Source: an uncultured Pelagibacteraceae bacterium
GTDB taxonomy: Bacteria; Pseudomonadota; Alphaproteobacteria; Pelagibacterales; Pelagibacteraceae
NCBI GenBank assembly: GCA_902570545.1
Contig: CACFYO010000012.1
Span: 1 to 20,599 of the forward strand
Length of the DNA: 20,599 bases
Direction of reading: 5' to 3'
The number at the start of each line of letters is the position of its first letter. The first letter of the stretch is position 1. Below, one piece after another: positions 14,674 to 20,599 of the stretch. The notes below the pieces were generated by a model. That model ran no database searches, was not told the DNA's origin, and saw nothing but the letters and a program-made list of their open reading frames with translations. The translations under genes were made by a program, and so were the position numbers.

Positions 14674-15445
14674 TATCTAATTCTCCTCTTCTAACTTTAG
14701 AAGAGAGCCATCCACCATCTATTTTTATTTCAGAGCCATTTATGAAATCAGAATCATCGCTTGATAAAAATACTGCTGCTCCAACTATATCTTTTGGTTC
14801 TCCCCATCTACCTACTACAGTTTCTTTCCCCCAGGCTTCACCATGTTTTGGATCTTCAGCATATTTTTGATTAAATGAGGTAGATATTAAACCTGGACAA
14901 ATAGTATTTACATTAATATTTTTTCCAGTCAGATCGACAGATAACGCTCTTGTTAAGCCTAAGACACCGCTCTTTGCAGCTACATATCCTACCCTATCTG
15001 GTCTTCCCATAAAACTTGCTATCGACCCAAAGTTAATAATTTTACCTTTTCCATTTTTAATCATATGAGGAATTACAGCCTGACTAGCAAGGAAAGGTGC
15101 TGTGAGATTCACAGAAATCATATCATCCCAATCTTGTTTTGTATGATCTAAAAGTTTCTTAACATGTCTAATTCCTGCATTGTTTATTAGAATATCAATT
15201 TTACCGTAGTATTTGATAGTTTGATCCACCATCTCGTTGATGCTCTTTTGATTTGAAACGTCAGTTTTTATAATTATTGCTTCACTGCCTGCCTCTATAA
15301 TTTTTTTTTTAGCTTTTTCTGAATTTTCAATATCTATTTCTGCGATAACTATCTTTGCACCTTCTTTTACAAGACCAAGACAAATTTCTTGTCCTATTCC
15401 TTTTCCTCCGCCTGTAACTATTGCTACCCTATCTTTAAGTTTCAT
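14666..15445 (-). CDS. SDR-family dehydrogenase (classical, 259 aa)
   Basis: A complete classical short-chain dehydrogenase. The cofactor motif TGGGKGIG is at 11-18, NNAG at 88-91, Asn113 in the helix-4 position, and the catalytic set is Ser141, Tyr154 and Lys158. Asp or Glu following beta-2 (AEIDIE, 35-40) favours NAD+ over NADP+. The C-terminus has the usual NGSEIKIDGGW block. Similar sequences oxidise sugars, 3-hydroxyacyl groups or secondary alcohols. In the operon it lies between the FKBP-rhodanese gene (17-nt gap) and the ALDH gene (8-bp overlap), so a secondary alcohol/ketone interconversion feeding the monooxygenase is one possible role; this is inference. Confidence 0.9.
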   Translation of the reverse strand: MKLKDRVAIVTGGGKGIGQEICLGLVKEGAKIVIAEIDIENSEKAKKKIIEAGSEAIIIKTDVSNQKSINEMVDQTIKYYGKIDILINNAGIRHVKKLLDHTKQDWDDMISVNLTAPFLASQAVIPHMIKNGKGKIINFGSIASFMGRPDRVGYVAAKSGVLGLTRALSVDLTGKNINVNTICPGLISTSFNQKYAEDPKHGEAWGKETVVGRWGEPKDIVGAAVFLSSDDSDFINGSEIKIDGGWLSSKVRRGELDNE

Positions 15446-15462
15446 TTCCCAAATGATTGACG

Positions 15463-16206
15463 TTATTTTAAGAAGGAAACTAATGCTTTTTCCTCACTAA
15501 TCCAAGCTTTAATTCCTCCATCAAGAACATAAACATTTTTAAAACCAAGATCTTCTGCAAAAGCATTGCCTAAAATTGATGCTGTTTCACCATCATGACT
15601 AACAAAAATAATTTCAATATTTTGAGACTCTGCTCCAGCTAAAGCTCTTACTCTATCCATAAGGTAAACATTAAATTTTCCATTTTTATCAAAAGCTGTT
15701 TCTTGAAACGACTCTTTAATTACACCAGTTTTAATCCATTGGTCTTCTGTTCTAATATCTAAAACTACTGCATTTTTTTTCAATAAATTGTTTAATTCAT
15801 CAGATGTTATTAAATTATAATTTGGATCAAGAACGTCAATAATCTTGAACTCAAAAATAAGATCGGAGTTTGGCGGTATTATATTTCCAGCGCCTGTTGC
15901 TCCATATGCAAGTTCAGCAGGTATTTTAATTTTTCTGATAGTTCCTTTATTGGCTCCAACTATACCCATTTCAAAACCAGGTATAACTTCTTTCATACCT
16001 ATTTGAACAACTAAAGGTCTATCTTTTCCAACGTTGGTATCGAAAACTTTTCCATCAACAAAAGAACCTGTGTATTCAATTTGAACCCATGAGTGATTAA
16101 TAATTTTTTTTCCTTCACCTGGCTTATCAAGAATAATTTTTATTTCTGCAGCAAAAACATTACAAATTAATAAAAAATATATTATTAGAAATTTAATTTT
16201 ATTCAT
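15463..16206 (-). CDS. Secreted FKBP-type prolyl isomerase fused to a rhodanese-like domain
   Basis: A 247-aa two-domain protein. A Sec signal peptide (about 1-20, cleavage near VFAA) targets it to the periplasm. Residues 22-127 form an FKBP domain: Tyr45, Phe55-Asp56, the VIPGFEMGI loop (74-82), Tyr101 and a closing FEFKIIDV strand. Residues about 130-247 match a rhodanese module, with VVLDIRTEDQW (147-157) and VYVLDGGIKAW (225-235). In the active-site loop the sulfur-carrying Cys is replaced: FVSHDGETA (201-209) has Ser203 where YCRSGxRS is usual, so sulfurtransferase activity is not expected. The gene sits with no gap behind the monooxygenase. A folding or substrate-holding role in the envelope is inferred. 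Confidence 0.88.
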   Translation of the reverse strand: MNKIKFLIIYFLLICNVFAAEIKIILDKPGEGKKIINHSWVQIEYTGSFVDGKVFDTNVGKDRPLVVQIGMKEVIPGFEMGIVGANKGTIRKIKIPAELAYGATGAGNIIPPNSDLIFEFKIIDVLDPNYNLITSDELNNLLKKNAVVLDIRTEDQWIKTGVIKESFQETAFDKNGKFNVYLMDRVRALAGAESQNIEIIFVSHDGETASILGNAFAEDLGFKNVYVLDGGIKAWISEEKALVSFLK

Positions 16207-17802
16207 TTAGATTATTTTTAATTCTTTATAATTAGTCTTCTCAACTTTTAAACAAGCTTTTCTATATTTTGGCATTCCACCAGGATAAGGTAAAAAAGAC
16301 TTCGACTTGCCAGGTATATTGTCGCCTTTATACCACGAGCTTTTTGCTTTCATAAATAATGTTTTTTTAACTGAGCTCGTAATTTCTTTTTGCCATTTTT
16401 TTGCTGCTTCATTTGTACTTTCTATACTTTGTCTTTTATTATTTTCCAAAAACTTAATACATTTAGTAATCCATTCAACATGCTGTTCTATTTGTACCGG
16501 TACATTTGTTAATACTGAGGGACTTCCTGGACCACTAACTATAAACATATTTGGAAAGTTAGGAACAAGAAGTCCTAAAAAACTTTTAGGTCCACTTTTC
16601 CAATATTTAGTCAATTTAATTCCCTTTTTTCCAGTTATATTTAATTTTTCAATTGAACCTGTCAGAGCATCAAATCCTGTTGCAAATATAATTTTATCTA
16701 GTGTGTATTCATTTTTTTTTGTCTTTATTCCTCTTTTGGTAATTTTTATTATTGGGTTTTCTTTTAAATCAACTAATTCCACATTTTTTTTATTAAACAT
16801 CTCATAATAATTTGTATTTAAGGTTGGTCTTTTAGCAGTAAATGGGTGGTCAAAATTAGTAAGGATCTTTGCATACTCTCTATTTTTAACTGTTGAGTAT
16901 ATTTTATTTTCAATAAATTTAACTGCTGTTTTATTTGCTTTGATGGTTTTTACTATGTCATTAAAAGTTGCTCTAAAGGATAAAGTTCCATAATGCCAAG
17001 ATTTTTCATACATCTGATTTCTTCTAGCTTCGTTAAAATCAAATGCAGATTTTTTTGGAAATTCAAAAGGATGGCCACCTGGTGTTCTTTTTAAAAAACT
17101 TCTTAATTTATTAAAATTTTTTTTATAGTTTTTAATGTTTGTATTTGATAATTTTCTATTTCTTGCTGGAATACTAAAATTCGGAGATCTTTGGAATAAA
17201 ACTAATTTTTTTGCTTTTTTGGCAATTTCAGGTGCGATCTGTATCCCAGTAGAACCTGTTCCTACCTGTCCAACAATTTTATTTTTAAAATTAATATTTT
17301 TTTTGGGCCATCTTCCACTGTGGTGTTGTTGACCTTTAAATTGGTTTATTCCTTTTATTGCAGGTAAATTAATTGATGAAAGGGACCCAACTGCACAAAT
17401 TAAATATTTTGCAAAATAAATTTTCTTATTGTTCGTTTTTACTTTCCATAAGTTTTCTTTTTCAAGATATTGTGTAGATATTACCTTTTGTTTAAAAACT
17501 ATGTTTTTTCTAAGATTGTATTCTTTCGAAAAATATTTGAGATATTTTAAAATTACTTTTTGTTTAGGATATCTTTCTTTCCAAGTCCAGTTTTTAAAAA
17601 TTTTTTTTGAAAAAGTAAAACCATAGGTAAAACTCTCTGAGTCACATCTCGCCCCTGGGTATCTATTCCAGTACCATGTACCTCCTAGATCATCTCCTTC
17701 TTCTAAGACCAATGTGTTTAATTTTAATTTATCTCTCAAACAATGAAGTTGATATAGTCCTGAAAATCCAGCACCTATAATTAATGCGTCTAAATATTTC
17801 AT
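16207..17802 (-). CDS. Flavin-dependent Baeyer-Villiger-type monooxygenase
   Basis: A 531-aa FAD/NADPH monooxygenase of the cyclohexanone-monooxygenase type, inserting one oxygen next to a ketone to give an ester or lactone. The FAD motif GAGFSG is at 10-15, GGTWYWNRYPGARCDSES at 40-57, the type I fingerprint FxGxxxHxxxWP is intact (Phe155, Gly157, His161, Trp165, Pro166) and the NADPH motif GTGSTG is at 181-186. Length is typical. It is first in the five-gene run and shares an 80-bp divergent promoter region with the GMC dehydrogenase. No esterase or lactonase to process the product is in view. The substrate ketone is unknown, and N- or S-oxygenation is possible in this superfamily. Confidence 0.9.
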   Translation of the reverse strand: MKYLDALIIGAGFSGLYQLHCLRDKLKLNTLVLEEGDDLGGTWYWNRYPGARCDSESFTYGFTFSKKIFKNWTWKERYPKQKVILKYLKYFSKEYNLRKNIVFKQKVISTQYLEKENLWKVKTNNKKIYFAKYLICAVGSLSSINLPAIKGINQFKGQQHHSGRWPKKNINFKNKIVGQVGTGSTGIQIAPEIAKKAKKLVLFQRSPNFSIPARNRKLSNTNIKNYKKNFNKLRSFLKRTPGGHPFEFPKKSAFDFNEARRNQMYEKSWHYGTLSFRATFNDIVKTIKANKTAVKFIENKIYSTVKNREYAKILTNFDHPFTAKRPTLNTNYYEMFNKKNVELVDLKENPIIKITKRGIKTKKNEYTLDKIIFATGFDALTGSIEKLNITGKKGIKLTKYWKSGPKSFLGLLVPNFPNMFIVSGPGSPSVLTNVPVQIEQHVEWITKCIKFLENNKRQSIESTNEAAKKWQKEITSSVKKTLFMKAKSSWYKGDNIPGKSKSFLPYPGGMPKYRKACLKVEKTNYKELKII

Positions 17803-17882
17803 ATATAACTACTCAATGTTATTATTTAATTTATAAAGTATATGTTAAAAGATTTTTAAAAAAATTTAATTATAAAAATATT

Positions 17883-19484
17883 ATGGAAAACTTTGATTAT
17901 GTTATTTTAGGTGCTGGATCTGCTGGATGTGTACTAGCAAATAGATTAAGCGCTAATCCAAATCATAAAGTTTTATTGATCGAGGCTGGAAGTAGAGACA
18001 CAAACCCTTGGATCCATATTCCAGGTGGATATTTTAAAACAATGTTGAACCCAAAAACAGATTGGTGTTTTCAGACGGAAAAAGAAGAGTTTTGTGATAA
18101 TAGAGAAATGGTTTACCCAAGAGGTAAAACTTTAGGTGGAAGTTCCTCAATAAATGGAATGCTTTATATTAGAGGTCAATCGAACGATTTTGATTATTGG
18201 AGACAGCTTGGTAACGTTGGTTGGTCATGGGAAGATGTGCTTCCCTATTTTAAAAAATCTGAAGATTTTCAATTTGGTGAAAATGAATTTCATGGAACTG
18301 GTGGTCCTTTGGCAGTTCAGCAAATAAGAGGAACTTTTAAAGTGTGCGATCTATTTATGGATGCAGCAGAAGAATTTGGTCACAAAAGAACTGATGATTT
18401 TAATAATGGTGACAATGAAGGAATGGGTTATTTTCCTTTTACCGTAAGAAATGGTCTAAGATGTAGTACTGCCGTAGGCTATCTCAATCCAGTTAAAAAA
18501 AGAAAAAATTTAAAAGTTGTTACGAATGCTCATGTTAAGAACATTGAGTTTGATAATAAAAAAGCAGACAAAGTGAATTATTGGATTGGTGAGAATGTAA
18601 TTACTGTTAAAGCAAATAAAGAGGTAATTTTAAGTTCTGGGACTATAGGCTCACCTCATATTCTTCAAGCTTCAGGTATTGGTCCAGGTGAACTTTTAAA
18701 AAAAAATAATGTAAATGTAGTTAAAGATCATCCTGGAGTAGGTATGAATTTAACAGATCATTTAATGTTGAGACCAGTTTATAAAGTTAAAAATTTAGAA
18801 AGCTTAAATGATATCTATTATAGTATGACTAAAAAGCTTATGACTGGACTAAAATATTTCTTATTTAGAAAAGGACCACTAACGGTCGGGGCTAGCTATT
18901 TATGTGGATTTGTAAAAAGTGATGATCATTTAGCAACTCCTAATTTGCAATTCCATGTATCTCCAGCTAGCACAGATGTCTTAGGCAAAGGCTCCCTTCA
19001 TAAATTTACGGCATTTACTCCTAGTATCACAAATGTAAGACCAACTAGCAGAGGTTCAATTAAATTAAAATCATCCGATACAAGAGTATCTCCAGAAATT
19101 AAGATGAATTACTTATCTACAGACGAAGACAGAGAAATTGCAGGTAAAGCATTAAAAATCACAAGAAATATTGTTATGAATTCAAAAGCTTATAAAGAGT
19201 ATGAGCCTGAAGAATATAGGCCTGGAATTCATATTACGGATAATGAGGAATTGGCTAAAGAGGCTGGAAAATTTTGTAGTACTATTTTTCATCCTGTGAG
19301 CACATGTAGAATGGGGACTGACGAAAATGCAGTTGTATCTGACCGATTAGTCGCTCATGGCTTAGAAAATTTAAGAATTGTTGATGCATCTGTCATGCCA
19401 TCAATAACCTCAGGAAATACTAATGCACCTACTATTATGATTGCTGAAAAAGCAGCAGATATGATAATAGAAGATGCTAGATGA
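17883..19484 (+). CDS. GMC-family FAD-dependent alcohol dehydrogenase (choline-dehydrogenase-like)
   Basis: A 533-aa glucose-methanol-choline oxidoreductase oxidising a primary alcohol to an aldehyde. The FAD motif GAGSAG is at 10-15, the GMC signature RGKTLGGSSSINGMLYIRG follows at about 80-98, and the catalytic pair is His470 (HPVSTCRMG) and Asn514 (SGNTNAPT), spaced 44 residues as in choline oxidase. The ATG at 17883 is chosen because it places the dinucleotide motif directly at the N-terminus; an in-frame ATG at 17784 would add 33 Lys/Tyr-rich residues and run into the divergent monooxygenase gene. Candidate substrates are choline, short or medium alcohols, or glycol ethers. The stop overlaps the TerC start by 4 bp. 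Confidence 0.91.
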   Translation: MENFDYVILGAGSAGCVLANRLSANPNHKVLLIEAGSRDTNPWIHIPGGYFKTMLNPKTDWCFQTEKEEFCDNREMVYPRGKTLGGSSSINGMLYIRGQSNDFDYWRQLGNVGWSWEDVLPYFKKSEDFQFGENEFHGTGGPLAVQQIRGTFKVCDLFMDAAEEFGHKRTDDFNNGDNEGMGYFPFTVRNGLRCSTAVGYLNPVKKRKNLKVVTNAHVKNIEFDNKKADKVNYWIGENVITVKANKEVILSSGTIGSPHILQASGIGPGELLKKNNVNVVKDHPGVGMNLTDHLMLRPVYKVKNLESLNDIYYSMTKKLMTGLKYFLFRKGPLTVGASYLCGFVKSDDHLATPNLQFHVSPASTDVLGKGSLHKFTAFTPSITNVRPTSRGSIKLKSSDTRVSPEIKMNYLSTDEDREIAGKALKITRNIVMNSKAYKEYEPEEYRPGIHITDNEELAKEAGKFCSTIFHPVSTCRMGTDENAVVSDRLVAHGLENLRIVDASVMPSITSGNTNAPTIMIAEKAADMIIEDAR

Positions 19485-20056
19485 CCGAAGAAATAACAAT
19501 TTTTTTTCAAATAATATTTATAGATTTAATTTTAGCTGGAGATAATGCCATTATCATTGGAATGGTTGCCTCTAAGTTTCCACCAGAACAAAGAAAAAAA
19601 ATTATTTTTTGGGGCATTGGTGGAGCAGTAATACTAAGAATTTTATTAACACTTTTAACCGCTTATCTTTTACAAATCACAGGTTTAAGACTTATAGGTG
19701 GTATGTTGCTTCTTTACATAGTTTATAAACTTTATGTCGATGTAATTAAGAATACAGGTGGTGGTGAGGAAGATATTAAAGTTGATAACTCATCAATGTT
19801 GAAAGCAATTTGGACCGTTTTGCTAGCTGACTTTACGATGAGTTTAGACAATGTGCTCGGTGTTGCTGGTGCTGCCAAAGATCATTATTATCTATTAATA
19901 TTTGGTCTTGTTTTATCTATTATTTTGATGGCTACAGCTGCAACATTAATTTCCAAATGGATAAAAGATTATAAATGGATAGCATGGGTTGGTTTATTTG
20001 CTATATTGTTTGTGGCAGTTGAACTAATTTACACAGATTTAAAACTTTTTATTTAA
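19481..20056 (+). CDS. TerC/YjbE-family integral membrane protein
   Basis: A 191-aa membrane protein with about six to seven helices. The TerC-superfamily acidic motifs are present in both halves: DLILAGDNA (15-23) in helix 1 and DFTMSLDNVLGVAGA (117-131) later. These intramembrane acidic residues are thought to bind or move metal ions, and members are linked to Mn or other metal export and to metalation of secreted proteins. The ATG overlaps the GMC stop (ATGA), and the stop abuts the next ATG with no gap, so all three are translationally coupled. Its last 39 codons lie inside the inverted repeat and reappear at the tail of the tig ORF. Confidence 0.9.
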   Translation: MTEEITIFFQIIFIDLILAGDNAIIIGMVASKFPPEQRKKIIFWGIGGAVILRILLTLLTAYLLQITGLRLIGGMLLLYIVYKLYVDVIKNTGGGEEDIKVDNSSMLKAIWTVLLADFTMSLDNVLGVAGAAKDHYYLLIFGLVLSIILMATAATLISKWIKDYKWIAWVGLFAILFVAVELIYTDLKLFI

Positions 20057-20599
20057 ATGTATTTAAAAAAAATTAATCTTAAAAATAAGTATGCTCTTGT
20101 AACGGGGGCTGGTAAAGGCTTAGGAAGAGCTTGTTCTATTGCAATGGCTGAGGCTGGAGCAACAATAATAGGACTAAGCAGAACTTCTTCGGATTTAGAT
20201 AAACTAGAAAAAGATATAAAAAAAGTAAAAAGTAAATTAATAAAAATAAACTGTGATGTAATGGATTACAAAGATTTAAGTAAAAAATTAAAAAAAATAA
20301 AAATAATAGATATTTTAGTAAACAATGCTGGGACTAATATTCCAGAACCGTTTGATAAAGTAAAACAAGAAAGCTTAAATTATTTGATAGATTTAAATTT
20401 AAGAGCTGCATTTAACGTTGCTCAAATAGTTGTAAAGAAGATGATAAAAAATAAGAAAAGAGGTGGATCCATTATAAACATGTCATCGCAACTTGGTCAT
20501 GTAGGCATGTCTGGTAGAAACGTTTATAATATGACTAAATTTGGTATTGAAGGACTAACTAAAGGTATGGGTGTAGAGCTCGCCACAAAAAATATAAGA
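19938..20599. repeat. Right arm of the 662-bp terminal inverted repeat
   Basis: Reverse complement of 1-662. It covers the last part of the TerC gene and the first 543 bases of the SDR gene. Gene order here is continuous and overlapping (GMC, TerC, SDR), so this arm is taken as the genuine locus and the left arm as its displaced copy. Confidence 0.95.
20057..20599 (+). CDS. SDR-family dehydrogenase, 3' end beyond the window
   Basis: The first 181 codons of a classical short-chain dehydrogenase; the frame is still open at the last base. Visible are TGAGKGLG (16-23), NNAG (89-92), a serine near 143 and Tyr157/Lys161. No acidic residue ends beta-2; SRTSSDL (41-47) with Arg42 suggests NADP(H). 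Style resembles gluconate 5-dehydrogenase or 3-oxoacyl reductase-type SDRs. The ATG follows the TerC stop with zero spacing, so it belongs to the GMC-TerC unit. It shares only family features with the SDR at 14666-15445 and is not a duplicate of it. Confidence 0.88.
   Translation, partial: MYLKKINLKNKYALVTGAGKGLGRACSIAMAEAGATIIGLSRTSSDLDKLEKDIKKVKSKLIKINCDVMDYKDLSKKLKKIKIIDILVNNAGTNIPEPFDKVKQESLNYLIDLNLRAAFNVAQIVVKKMIKNKKRGGSIINMSSQLGHVGMSGRNVYNMTKFGIEGLTKGMGVELATKNIR

Noticed and set aside
16307..16807. 166-aa plus-strand hydrophobic frame inside the monooxygenase gene
   Set aside because: Its hydrophobic, Phe/Leu-rich look comes from reading the Lys-rich monooxygenase codons in reverse; no start signal or family feature.
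17784..17882. Longer N-terminus for the GMC dehydrogenase starting at 17784
   Set aside because: It overlaps the divergent monooxygenase gene, adds a low-complexity Lys/Tyr stretch with no family match, and displaces the FAD motif from the N-terminus.
1..20599. CRISPR arrays, tandem repeats or prophage remnants
   Set aside because: Apart from the terminal inverted repeat I saw no spaced direct repeats, integrase, phage structural gene or insertion sequence; frequent A/T runs are background composition.

Overview
The window is strongly AT-rich, with Lys/Asn/Ile-rich proteins, tiny intergenic gaps and many overlapping genes. With a trigger factor next to tRNA-Leu, a YbgC thioesterase, DUF1289 and DUF3047 proteins and a TRAP transporter, it looks like a streamlined marine alphaproteobacterium, most likely of the SAR11/Pelagibacter type. 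That placement is inference from composition and gene content; no marker phylogeny was run.

Layout, left to right. Bases 1-662 are an exact reverse-complement copy of 19938-20599. They carry a partial SDR gene and the tail of a TerC gene, joined in frame to the 3' end of trigger factor (tig, minus strand), so the left end is very probably a chimera or assembly artefact. tRNA-Leu(UAG) lies just upstream of tig behind a recognisable promoter. From 2253 to 5492 come small housekeeping genes: a DUF1289 protein, two overlooked small membrane proteins (56 and 45 aa), a 3-hydroxyisobutyrate-dehydrogenase-like enzyme, a family-5 uracil-DNA glycosylase, a YbgC-like thioesterase and a periplasmic DUF3047 protein. 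From 5538 to 8955 there is an NCS1 permease with a zinc alcohol dehydrogenase (minus strand) and a divergent EamA exporter.

From 17802 down to 8952 the minus strand carries a long catabolic block: a Baeyer-Villiger-type monooxygenase, a secreted FKBP-rhodanese fusion, an SDR, an aldehyde dehydrogenase, MmsB, and then a DctP-DctQ-DctM TRAP transporter. The first five genes are nearly gapless. The transporter has its own leader, with a strong ribosome binding site and a 17-bp palindrome, and an intrinsic terminator between dctP and dctQM. Divergent from this block, on the plus strand, are a GMC-type alcohol dehydrogenase, a TerC/YjbE membrane protein and a partial SDR, with stop and start codons overlapping or abutting.

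Taken together, 5.5-20.6 kb reads as uptake of small organic molecules (TRAP, NCS1) coupled to oxidation of alcohols, aldehydes, ketones and hydroxy acids. The exact substrates cannot be read from sequence. No CRISPR array, insertion sequence, phage gene or rRNA was seen, and no gene-free stretch exceeds 300 bases; the longest gap is 120 bases, at 12107-12226.
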